This document shows, one piece after another, positions 45,709-53,851 of a DNA stretch of 64,000 nt. The DNA comes from Methylobacterium sp. AMS5 (lineage in GTDB: Bacteria > Pseudomonadota > Alphaproteobacteria > Rhizobiales > Beijerinckiaceae), in assembly GCF_001542815.1 (NCBI RefSeq), contig NZ_CP006992.1:1216001-1280000 (forward strand), given 5' to 3'. The notes under the pieces were generated by a model. It did no database searches, was not told the DNA's origin, and worked only from the letters and a program-made list of their open reading frames with translations. Position numbers and translations under genes: made by a program. Each line of letters begins with the position of its first letter. Position 1 is the stretch's first letter.

Positions 45709-45775
45709 CTCACAAAACTCCCGCTGGGCCGTCCTCGCCAAAGCGAGAACGGTCAGAGATCGGGAGTTTTGTGAG
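45709..45775 (+). other. Long intercistronic hairpin between cydA and cydB
   Basis: CTCACAAAACTCCCG (45709-45723) and CGGGAGTTTTGTGAG (45761-45775) are a perfect 15-bp inverted repeat. The enclosed bases also fold (CCGTcCTCGC-CAAA-GCGAGaACGG), giving a long stem with a few bulges. There is no T-run after it. It could act as a processing or stability element that changes the cydA:cydB ratio, or be a small palindromic mobile repeat. Confidence 0.7.
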
Positions 45776-45835
45776 GCACTCCTAGCCGGCCGCCCCTGCC
45801 GTCGCGCCGGCCCCTCCCCTGAGGAATTTCCCTCC

Positions 45836-46990
45836 ATGCTCGCCCTTCTCTCGGACTACGAAAGCTTACGCCTGATCTGGTGGGTATTGCTCGGCGTGCT
45901 GCTGATCGGCTTTGCCGTCACCGACGGCTTCGATCTCGGCGTCGGCGCCCTGCTTCCCTTCGTCGGGCGCACCGATGTCGAGCGGCGGGTGGCGATCCAC
46001 ACCGTCTCCGCCACCTGGGAAGGCAATCAGGTCTGGCTGGTGCTCGGCGGCGGCGCGATCTTCGCTGCCTGGCCCGCGCTCTACGCGCTGAGCTTCTCCG
46101 GCTTCTACCTCGCCATGTTCCTCGTGCTGTTCGCCCTGATCCTGCGGCCGGTGGCGTTCAAGTACCGCTCCAAGCGGGCGAGTGCGGCTTGGCGCTCCCG
46201 CTGGGATTGGGCGCTGTTCGTCGGCGGCGCGGTGCCGGCGCTGATCTTCGGCGTCGCCGTCGGCAACGTGCTCCAGGGCGTGCCCTTCCACTTCACGGGC
46301 GACCTTCGCCCGATCTACGGGGGCAGCCTGCTCGGCCTGCTCAACCCGCTGGCGCTGCTCTGCGGCCTCGTCTCGCTGGCGATGCTGGTGGCGCACGGCG
46401 CCGCGTGGCTCGCCTTCAAGGCCGAGGGGCCGGTCGCCGAGCGCGCCCGCGCGGCCGGCGGGAAGGCGGCGCTCGCCACCGCTGCCCTGTTCGCCCTCGG
46501 CGGCTTCCTGATCTGGGCCGGCGCCTTCGGCGGCTACCGGGTGGTGAGCCCGCTCCCCGGCGACGGCCCGTCCAACCCGCTGACCAAGGCGGTCGTGGCG
46601 GATGCCGGCGCGTGGCTCGCCAACTTTCGGGCCCATCCCGCGCTCGCCCTGGTGCCGCTCCTCGGCATCGCCGGTCCGCTGCTGGCGGCTTTGGGCTTCC
46701 GCGCCCGGCACGAGGGGCTGACCCTCCTGGCCTCCAGCCTCGGCATCGCCTGCATCATCGCCACCGTCGGCCTGTCGATGTTCCCGGTCATCCTGCCCTC
46801 AAGCACGAATCCAGGCCACGCGCTGACCGTGTTCGACGCCTCCTCCAGCCGGGCGACCCTGCGCAACATGCTGATCGCGACGGTGGTCTTCCTGCCGATC
46901 ATCCTCGCCTACACCGCCTGGGTCTACCGGGTGCTGTGGGGCAAGGTCTCGGAGCGTGACATCACCGCCCCCGGCTCGGCCGCCTACTGA
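45836..46990 (+). CDS. cydB: Cytochrome bd ubiquinol oxidase subunit II
   Basis: The 384-residue protein has nine hydrophobic segments and the CydB landmarks WWVLLGVLLIGFAVTDGFDLG, TVSATWEGNQVWLVLGGGA, FPAWP-like region (IFAAWPALYALSFSGFYLA) and LRPVAFKYRSK. It pairs with CydA and is required for haem loading. The ATG at 45836 follows a CCCCTCCCCTGAGGAATT leader, with GAGGAATT serving as ribosome site. The spacer from cydA (148 bp) is long for an operon and contains a stable hairpin. Confidence 0.95.
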   Translation: MLALLSDYESLRLIWWVLLGVLLIGFAVTDGFDLGVGALLPFVGRTDVERRVAIHTVSATWEGNQVWLVLGGGAIFAAWPALYALSFSGFYLAMFLVLFALILRPVAFKYRSKRASAAWRSRWDWALFVGGAVPALIFGVAVGNVLQGVPFHFTGDLRPIYGGSLLGLLNPLALLCGLVSLAMLVAHGAAWLAFKAEGPVAERARAAGGKAALATAALFALGGFLIWAGAFGGYRVVSPLPGDGPSNPLTKAVVADAGAWLANFRAHPALALVPLLGIAGPLLAALGFRARHEGLTLLASSLGIACIIATVGLSMFPVILPSSTNPGHALTVFDASSSRATLRNMLIATVVFLPIILAYTAWVYRVLWGKVSERDITAPGSAAY

Positions 46991-47059
46991 CGATCCCGGC
47001 CCCGGCGGCGCCGGGGCCTGCTTTTCTGGCCCCTTGCTCTCGCATCAGGACTCGCGACG

Positions 47060-47191
47060 ATGTGGTACTTCGCCTGGATCCTCGGCCTCGGACTGGCCGC
47101 CGCGGTCGGCGTGCTCAACGCCCTCTGGTACGAGTTGCGCGCCGTGCGCGAGACCCCGCCCGAGGTCACGACGACGCTTCCGACGCCGTGA
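47060..47191 (+). CDS. cydX: CydX small subunit of cytochrome bd
   Basis: The 43-residue product reads MWYFAWILGLGLAAAVGVLN followed by ALWYELRA, a single membrane helix with the typical CydX start (MWYF.W.LG) and the conserved Trp/Tyr-Glu after the helix. CydX stabilises the oxidase haems. It starts 69 bp after cydB, on the same strand, and the last 16 residues are hydrophilic. It is easily missed because of its size. Confidence 0.88.
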   Translation: MWYFAWILGLGLAAAVGVLNALWYELRAVRETPPEVTTTLPTP

Positions 47192-47228
47192 ACCCATGGA
47201 TCGAGGCGCCGTCTCCAAGCCACCGGCC

Positions 47229-47981
47229 TCACCCGCAGATCAGATCGACATCGTGCCGGCTGAAGCGCTCGGCGAAGGGCTCGGGCGGCGGGCGGTCGGT
47301 CACCACGGTGAGCGGCGCGGCCAGATCGAAGGTCTGGAGGTTGGCCTGGCGCCCGAACTTGCGGGAATCGGCGAGCAGCACCGCCCGCCGGGTCTGGCCC
47401 CGCAGCGCCCGGCGCAGGACGGATTCGTGCTCCTCGTAGTCCATCCAGCCCTGCGCGAGGTCGCAGGCGGCGATGCCCATGATCGCGAGGTCGAAGAAGT
47501 GGCGCCGGGCATAGTCCACGGTGTCGTAGCCGACGAGCGCGTTGTCGTTCGGCCGCAGCCGGCCCGGCGTCAAATTCACCCGCGCCGGGCTGTCGGCCAG
47601 CAGCAGCGCGAGGTCGATCGAGTTCGTCGTCACCGTGAGCTTGCGGGTGGTGAGCCGCCGGGCAAGGGCCAGCGTGGTGGTGCCGGTGTCGATGAAGATC
47701 GACATCCCGTCCTCCACCAGCCCCTCGGCGAGCGCGGCGACGCGGCCCTTCTCGCGGCTGTTGAGCCCGCTGCGCTCGGTGAGCGGGCGCTCCTGATCGA
47801 GGCGGGGCCGCACGGCGCCGCCGTGGATGCGCCGCAGCAGCCCGCGCTCCTCCAGCATCTTCAGGTCACGCCGGATCGTCTCGTCGGAGACCGCGAGGGT
47901 GGCGGCGATGCTGGTAACGCCGACGCGTCCCGTCTGCGCAAGCTGCGAGAGAATTTCCTCGTGGCGATGATCGGTCAGCAT
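47229..47981 (-). CDS. DeoR/GlpR-family transcriptional regulator
   Basis: The 250-residue product starts at ATG 47981 (MLTDHRHEEILSQL). A winged helix of the DeoR type follows (VSDETIRRDLKMLEERGLLRRIHGGA) and then a sugar-phosphate sensor domain with IDTGTTTLALARRL, TNSIDLALLLAD and FDLAIMGIAACD. These regulators usually repress sugar or polyol catabolism genes when no phosphorylated ligand is present. No sugar operon is adjacent in the window; the nearby amidase is on the same strand 180 bp upstream, so the target is not obvious. Confidence 0.88.
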   Translation of the reverse strand: MLTDHRHEEILSQLAQTGRVGVTSIAATLAVSDETIRRDLKMLEERGLLRRIHGGAVRPRLDQERPLTERSGLNSREKGRVAALAEGLVEDGMSIFIDTGTTTLALARRLTTRKLTVTTNSIDLALLLADSPARVNLTPGRLRPNDNALVGYDTVDYARRHFFDLAIMGIAACDLAQGWMDYEEHESVLRRALRGQTRRAVLLADSRKFGRQANLQTFDLAAPLTVVTDRPPPEPFAERFSRHDVDLICG

Positions 47982-48161
47982 CCCGGCCCTGTCCCCGTTC
48001 AGGGCCAAGATAGCGCCGCGGCCGTGAAACGGTCGCGCACAATTTCAGGACGTGCACAGCGTGCAAGGGCCGCAGCGTGCAAGCCCACGCAGCAAGACCA
48101 CGCAACAAGCCCGTCCGGCCGATTGGGGCCGGACGGGCTCTTGCCCGGACCGAGAAGAGAA

Positions 48162-49745
48162 TCAGGCGTCGAGGGCCGGGGCGCGGCGGTGATGCGTCGC
48201 CTGCTCGTAGGCGTAGGCGCAGGCGAGCAGGTCGCCCTCGCTCCACATCCGGCCGACGAAGATCAGGTTGAACGGCGCGCCGGAGGCGTAGGCGCCCGCC
48301 GGCAGCGTCACCCCAGGCAAGCCGGCGATATTGATCTCGCAGACCGTGGTCTCGAGCAGCGTGCCGGGGCCGTGCAGCGGGGGCAGCTCGGCCCGCATCT
48401 GCGGGAAGACCAGGGCGTCGAGCCCGTGCTCCGCCATCACCCGGTCGAACAAAGCGAGATAGGCCTCGCGGGCGGCGAGGAAGTCGGAGAGGTCGGGCGG
48501 GCTCGCCGGGTCGGCGAGGCAGGGCGCGAGCCCCGGCAGGTTGGTGATCGGATGCAGCACGCCGCCCGGCGCGAACGCGTCCTCGGCTTTCGTCGCTTCG
48601 GCGAAGGCGGCAAAGCTGCGGATCGCCACGTCCGGCCCCATCCGCTCCAGATAGAGCTGGAGATCGTAGGGCGCGGATTCGAAACCGCGGGCGTCGAAGT
48701 AGACGAGGCCCGGCGTCGGCTCGGCGATGGCGGCGAACTCGGTGCCGGCGAAGGGGTCGGCCACCAGGGTGGCGCCGGCCGCCTCCAGTTCCTTCTGCGT
48801 CCGTGCGTAGAGAGCGCTCGCCTCTTCCGAGAGCGGCAGGTCGCGCCAGCCGGGTCCGTAGAGGCCGAGGCGCTTGCCCGCCAGCGCGCCCGCGTCGAGC
48901 CCCGCCGCGTAGCCCGCGGCCGGGCGCTTGCCGATGCCGGCCACGGTTTTGGGATCGGCCGAGGAATAGCCGGCGAGCGCGTCGAGGGTGAGGGCGGCGT
49001 CGCGCACGCAGCGGGCGATCGGCCCGACCACGTCGCGGGTGCTGCCGGCCAGCGGCATCACGCCGGCATTCGGCACGAGACCGAAGCTCGGCTTGATGCC
49101 GACCAGGCCCTGCGCCGAGGCCGGGTTCTGGATCGAGCCGCCGGTCTCCTCGGCGAGCCCGAGGATGGCGAGGCTCGCGGCCACCGCCGTGGCGGTGCCG
49201 GCGCTGGAGCCGCCGGGAATGCGGTCGGGTGCCGCCGGGTTGAGGGTGGGGCCGGCCCACGAGTCGTTGGCGTGGCTGCCGGTGTGGCTCAGGACCGGCA
49301 CGTTGGTTTTGCCGAGGATGACGCAGCCGGCCGCGCGCATCCGCGCCGTCACCGGCGCGTCGGTGGCCGGGATCAGATCGACGCCGCCGGCCTCGGCGCT
49401 GAGGAAGTGCCAGCCGCCGGTGCTCGGCAGGCCGGCCATGTCCATCGTGTCCTTGATGACGACGGGCACCCCGGCGAGCGGCCCCAGCGCCTCGCCCGCC
49501 GCACGGCGGGCATCGATGGCGCGGGCGTCATCGAGTGCCTGCGGATTCATCACGATGAGCGCCTTGTAGCGCGGGTTGTAGGTCTCGATCCGCGCCAGGA
49601 AGGCTTCGGCCAGCGCCTCCGCGGTGACGCTGCCCTCGGCAAAGGCGCGCTGGCAATCCTCGACCGTCATCTCGATCAGCCGCGCCGCCAGCGCATCCTC
49701 GGTCATCTCGGGGGCGACGGCGACGGAAAGGGCCATTGCGTTCAT
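48162..49745 (-). CDS. Amidase-signature-family amidase
   Basis: The 527-residue protein carries the amidase catalytic triad: Lys in VVIKDTMD, cis-Ser in RIPGGSSAGTATAVAA and nucleophile Ser in ETGGSIQNPAS, all in the correct spacing. C-terminal motifs TTVCEINIAGLPGVTLPAG and PFNLIFVGRMWSEG agree. It hydrolyses a carboxamide to acid and ammonia; substrate is unknown. ATG 49745 (MNAMALSVAV) is chosen; longer frames up to 49862 add low-complexity residues. The ammonia-releasing chemistry is not obviously linked to its neighbours. Confidence 0.9.
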   Translation of the reverse strand: MNAMALSVAVAPEMTEDALAARLIEMTVEDCQRAFAEGSVTAEALAEAFLARIETYNPRYKALIVMNPQALDDARAIDARRAAGEALGPLAGVPVVIKDTMDMAGLPSTGGWHFLSAEAGGVDLIPATDAPVTARMRAAGCVILGKTNVPVLSHTGSHANDSWAGPTLNPAAPDRIPGGSSAGTATAVAASLAILGLAEETGGSIQNPASAQGLVGIKPSFGLVPNAGVMPLAGSTRDVVGPIARCVRDAALTLDALAGYSSADPKTVAGIGKRPAAGYAAGLDAGALAGKRLGLYGPGWRDLPLSEEASALYARTQKELEAAGATLVADPFAGTEFAAIAEPTPGLVYFDARGFESAPYDLQLYLERMGPDVAIRSFAAFAEATKAEDAFAPGGVLHPITNLPGLAPCLADPASPPDLSDFLAAREAYLALFDRVMAEHGLDALVFPQMRAELPPLHGPGTLLETTVCEINIAGLPGVTLPAGAYASGAPFNLIFVGRMWSEGDLLACAYAYEQATHHRRAPALDA

Positions 49746-50164
49746 CTCGATCTCGCGCTCCGCATCCTTGAAGACGGCGAGGCCGATCCCGTCCCGGTGG
49801 AATCGCTCACGAGAGCCGCCCCCGCGGGGGCGTTGGGGGGAAACGCTCGTGCTCGCCGTCACCGGCCCTCACGGCCAGCCGACGCATCCTCGCAACGTCT
49901 ATGCCACAAAAACCACAAAACCCTCGAAAGGCGGTCGGGCGATGTCACATCCGATTCGAGGAGGCTGCCGGTTTGCCGGCCCGCTGAATAGCTTTCGATG
50001 TTTCTCGCGTGCGGGGCGAGGCTCTTCCCGGCAACACCGGGCCGTCCGGCGGTGAATGCCGCCAGCATTAACCGGCTCTTAAGCGCTTCGCGGCCTCGTC
50101 TAAAGGGCAGGAATACCAATCCCGGTTCCCTGCGGCCGGCAAGCTGTGCCGGCGGAGCCCCCGC
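49746..50164. other. Non-coding stretch between divergent amidase and hybrid kinase genes
   Basis: This 419-bp gap must contain promoters for both flanking genes. AT-richer parts occur at 49900-49945 and 50065-50085 (CATTAACCGGCTCTTAAG). I see no gene, repeat or clear operator in it. Confidence 0.4.
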
Positions 50165-52591
50165 ATGCTGGATTCCGTCCGGATCTCGCTCAAGGTGCTG
50201 AACGCGGCCCAGCTCGCCCTGATCGCGGCGGCGGCGCTCGGGCTCGCCTGGATCGGGACCGCCATGCTCGGGGCCGGCCCCGCCACGGACGGCGCGCAGC
50301 GTGCCGCGATGACGGGCGCGCGCGCCTTCGCGGACGCGGTCGATGCGGAGCTGCACGGCAGCGTCGCGGATGCGCGCACCGTCGCGCTGCTGCTGCGCCC
50401 CGGCGATCCGACGCTGGGTGAGGCCGAGCGCTCGGCCCTGCTCCGGGACTGGCTCGCGCTCAACCCGCGCTACGGGGATGCCGCGCTGATCGGCGCGGAT
50501 GGCAGCGTGCGCGCCGCCGCCGATCCGCGCCGGCCCGGCAGCAGCGTCGCCCGGCAGCCCTGGTTCGCGCGGGCGCGCAACGCCGAGGTCGTCATCGCAA
50601 CCCAGGGGGACGAGACGGCACCCTTCGATGTCGTCCTCTCCCTCGGGATGCCCGGACGCTCCGACCGGATCCAGCTTCGCGCCGGCCCTGCCTTCCTCGA
50701 GATCGGCCCCCGCCTGCGCCGAGCGCTCGACCTGCCCGAAACGATCGCCTTCACCGTGAGCGGCGCCGACGGGCGGCTGCTCGCGGGCACCGCGTCCGCG
50801 CCCTGGGGCGAGCACCGCTCGGCCTCCGCGCCCGTCCAGGGCGGGCGCGAACTCAGCTCTCCCGGTTGGGTGGTGACCGCCTATGCGCCGCCGAGCGTGG
50901 CGGCGGGTCTGCTGCCCGACGGGCGCATCCTGGCGCTGGCGCTCGCCGTGGTGGGCGCGGCCGCCGGGCTCGGCTACGCCATGGGGGGCCGCGCCGCGCA
51001 GCCGCTGCAACGCCTCGCCCAGGGCGAGGCCGGGCCGGACGAGGCTGCAGCCTCCCCGGTGCGCGAGATCGCGGCGCTGACCGAAGCGGTCGCCGGCCGC
51101 TCCCAGAGCCGCGAGGCGGCGCTGGCGCTGGCGGGAACCGGTCTCGACCGGATCAAAGGCCGGCTTCAGACCTTCGAGGCGATGTCCGGCTGGACCTGCT
51201 GGGAGATCGACCCGGAGACGCGCCAGGTCGTCTGGTCGGATTCCGACCGGACCGGGACGGCGACGGCCTCGGACCACGCCACCGACCTGTCCGACCTCGC
51301 CGAATGGTTCGAGCCGGAGGACCACGCCCTCCTCGATCTCACCCTCGAGGCCGCGCGCCGGGCCGACGGGCCGCACGACGTGGTGCTGCGCGCCCGCGCC
51401 GACGGCGCCGAGCCCGTTCCCGAAGCGGAGCGGCGGGTGCTGGTGCGCTTCCTGCGCGCGGCGGGCGACGGCAGCCGCATCCACGCCCTGAGCCGGGCGA
51501 TCGAGGGCGGCGTGTCGGAGACGCCCTCGGGCCTGAACGAGCGGCGGCGCAACGCGATCCTGCGCCGCGTGACCGACGGCATCGTCCACGACTTCAACGA
51601 CGTGCTCACGATCGTGCAGGCCAACCTCGCGACCGTGCGCCGGCGTCACGGCCTGAACCCGGAGCCGGCACGCCTCGTCGATGCGGCGCTCGCGGGCGCC
51701 GAGCGCGGGGCGGCGCTGACCCGGCGGATGCTCGGGCTCGTGCGCGGCGAGGGCGAGGCTTTGGCCGAGTGCGACGTCGGCACGAGCGTCGAGGCCGCCC
51801 TCGCCTTCATGGGGGCCAACGTGCTGCGCGACGTGCCAGTCATCAACCGCGTGCCCGGCGACCTGCCGAAGGTGCTGTGCGCCGAGCGGATCCTCGAACT
51901 CGTCCTGCTCAACCTCGCCTTCCACTTCCGCGATCACGGGCTGCACGGCTTCGCGGTCGGGGCCGCCGAGGAGGTGACCGAGACGGAGACGGGCTTCGGC
52001 CTGCCGCCGGGCGCTTACGTGCGCCTCCTCGTCGCCAGCGGACAGCACGAGCCCGGCCGGACGGCGCGGACCCCCTGCCCAGGCTCGCTGCAGACGGTGG
52101 CCCGGCTCCTCGAAGAGATCGACGCCGGCTGGCGCCCCGTCTCCGACGGGACCGGCGAGGACGCCTTCGTCGCGGAGATCTGGCTGCGGGCCGCCGAGCG
52201 GCAGCCGGAGCAGCCGGCCCTCTGGCACTCCCCCCTGCGCGTCCTCCTGGTGGAGAGCGACGGCCTCGTCCGGGCGAGCCTCGCCGAGGCGCTGGCCGAT
52301 CTCGGCCACGACGTGGTTCAGGCTGCCTCGGGCGAGCACGCCCTCGCGCTGCTCGGCGAGAGCGCGGATTACGACGCCATGGTCGCCGACCAGTCGATGC
52401 CGGTGATGACCGGCCTCCAGCTCGCCGCGACGGTGGTCGAGCGCTATCCCGACATCCGGATCATCCTGGCGAGTCCCCACGGGCATCTGCCGGCCGCGGC
52501 GCGGCAGTTCCTGCAACTGGACAAGCCGTTCCGCCCCGACGATCTCGCGGCGGTGCTGAGCGCGGCGGCCCCGCAGGCCCGGGCGGCCTGA
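50165..52591 (+). CDS. Membrane hybrid histidine-kinase-like protein with a degenerate ATPase domain and receiver
   Basis: The 808-residue product has a membrane helix (residues 13-35), a periplasmic Cache-like sensor (about 45-250), a second helix (254-275) and a PAS-like segment. A dimerisation helix follows with the phospho-acceptor motif IVHDFNDVLTIV (His475). The expected ATP-binding domain is degenerate: the N-box reads LLNLAFHFRDHG and no G1/G2 glycine boxes are evident. The C-terminal receiver is intact (Asp742 in VADQSMPVMTG, Lys in LDKPF). It probably relays or dephosphorylates rather than phosphorylates by itself. It lies upstream of bcsS, 132 bp away. Confidence 0.78.
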   Translation: MLDSVRISLKVLNAAQLALIAAAALGLAWIGTAMLGAGPATDGAQRAAMTGARAFADAVDAELHGSVADARTVALLLRPGDPTLGEAERSALLRDWLALNPRYGDAALIGADGSVRAAADPRRPGSSVARQPWFARARNAEVVIATQGDETAPFDVVLSLGMPGRSDRIQLRAGPAFLEIGPRLRRALDLPETIAFTVSGADGRLLAGTASAPWGEHRSASAPVQGGRELSSPGWVVTAYAPPSVAAGLLPDGRILALALAVVGAAAGLGYAMGGRAAQPLQRLAQGEAGPDEAAASPVREIAALTEAVAGRSQSREAALALAGTGLDRIKGRLQTFEAMSGWTCWEIDPETRQVVWSDSDRTGTATASDHATDLSDLAEWFEPEDHALLDLTLEAARRADGPHDVVLRARADGAEPVPEAERRVLVRFLRAAGDGSRIHALSRAIEGGVSETPSGLNERRRNAILRRVTDGIVHDFNDVLTIVQANLATVRRRHGLNPEPARLVDAALAGAERGAALTRRMLGLVRGEGEALAECDVGTSVEAALAFMGANVLRDVPVINRVPGDLPKVLCAERILELVLLNLAFHFRDHGLHGFAVGAAEEVTETETGFGLPPGAYVRLLVASGQHEPGRTARTPCPGSLQTVARLLEEIDAGWRPVSDGTGEDAFVAEIWLRAAERQPEQPALWHSPLRVLLVESDGLVRASLAEALADLGHDVVQAASGEHALALLGESADYDAMVADQSMPVMTGLQLAATVVERYPDIRIILASPHGHLPAAARQFLQLDKPFRPDDLAAVLSAAAPQARAA

Positions 52592-52723
52592 ATCCACCCG
52601 GCATCGTGAATGCCTGACAAGATCTCGGCCGAGATGAATCAGGCTTTCCTGGTTTCGGAGAGGCTCTTGTTAACCGTGGGCCCCGATAAATCGGTGCGTA
52701 GCGTGTGCGTATCCGAGGATCGA

Positions 52724-53548
52724 ATGGCTGTGGTTTCTCGCAACCATCAACGGGCTCCCGGGAATCTCTGTATTCTTGCCTGCGGGCTTGCGGCCGTGAT
52801 CGCCGCCCCGGCCCGAGCCGCCGACCTGCCGGCTCCGGCCCCCGCGGCCGCGGCCGCGGCCGCGAGCGTCGATTGGTACACCGGCGCGCAAGCGCAGGCG
52901 GTGGACGACAGTTGGGCGGTGGCCGTCGATGGCTCGACCAGCATCACCTCCAACTCCTCGGCCTTCGGCTCCGTCACCGTGACGACGGCACTCGGCAGCC
53001 CGCCGACGGTGAGCGGCGCGCGCGTGCGCGTCGAGGCCGTGGCCGGCACCTACTCCTATCCCGGACAGGCCGTCGGCGCCCGCGTCACCGGCTACCAGCA
53101 GGAGGGCTCGCTGCTCACCGGCTATGAGTGGATCTGGCGGGAGGCAGCGCTCGCCGGCTATGTCGGCTTCAACGTCCGCAGCAACCAGCTCTCGATCCCC
53201 GACCCCGGCAACCCGGTCGTCGGAACGGGCGTCGGCCTGAAGGTCGCCGGAAACTTCTACGCCACGCCGACCGACCGGACCATGGTCTCGGCCTACGGCT
53301 CCTACTCGACCAAGTTCAACGCCTACTATTCCCGTTTCCGCGTCGGCTACATGGTCGCCGACGGCGTCTATATCGGCCCGGAGGCGCTGTTCCTCGGCGA
53401 CGACTTCTTCCGCCAGTACCGCGTCGGCGCCCATCTCTCGGGCCTGAGCTTCGGCCCGGTCCAGATGTCGCTCGCGGCCGGCTACGTGCGGGACCGCGTC
53501 CAGGGCACGGGCTACTATTCCAGCATCGAGGCGCGCGCGAACTTTTAG
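52724..53548 (+). CDS. bcsS: Cellulose biosynthesis protein BcsS
   Basis: The 274-residue product begins at ATG 52724, with GAGGA upstream, and has a signal peptide (LCILACGLAAVIAAPARA). The mature part is rich in alternating residues and resembles an outer-membrane beta-barrel (EWIWREAALAGYVGFNVRS, SAYGSYSTKFNAYYSRFRVGYM, VYIGPEALFLGDDFFRQYRVG). This matches BcsS of alphaproteobacterial cellulose clusters. Its function is not settled. A porin-like role in cellulose export is possible because no BcsC barrel is present in the cluster. Confidence 0.75.
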   Translation: MAVVSRNHQRAPGNLCILACGLAAVIAAPARAADLPAPAPAAAAAAASVDWYTGAQAQAVDDSWAVAVDGSTSITSNSSAFGSVTVTTALGSPPTVSGARVRVEAVAGTYSYPGQAVGARVTGYQQEGSLLTGYEWIWREAALAGYVGFNVRSNQLSIPDPGNPVVGTGVGLKVAGNFYATPTDRTMVSAYGSYSTKFNAYYSRFRVGYMVADGVYIGPEALFLGDDFFRQYRVGAHLSGLSFGPVQMSLAAGYVRDRVQGTGYYSSIEARANF

Positions 53549-53851
53549 AGCGGGCGGACCGCCGGCCGAAGCCAAGCACTTGGATCAACGAGGACAATCC
53601 GCCGCCTTGTCTCCGCGTCTCACGGCAAAGTAATGCTGTCTCAAGCGAAGAATGGCTTCCGTATCAGGAAGACATTCCTCGCAACCGCATGTCATTTTCG
53701 CGGAATTTCTGCTGAATCTTCGGACATTTTCTCCGGATGACGCTACGCTCTGCATCGCAAAATCAACCTTGTTCGCAGAGCGGGACGGCGGCGTCGTGAA
53801 CGCATCCGGAAATCGTCGTATTTTCATGATGGATCCGTCCACGAGGCAGGG
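53549..53851. promoter_or_regulatory. Intergenic region upstream of bcsA
   Basis: The gap follows bcsS and precedes the bcsA operon. A GC-rich inverted word (GCGGGCGGACCGCCGGCC) at 53549-53567 could end bcsS transcription. An AT-richer segment (53640-53830) likely holds the bcsA promoter, without sites I can assign. Confidence 0.4.

Noticed and set aside
46956..49991. 1,011-codon plus-strand frame after cydB
   Set aside because: It covers CydX in the wrong frame and the reverse of the DeoR and amidase genes, and has no domain of its own.
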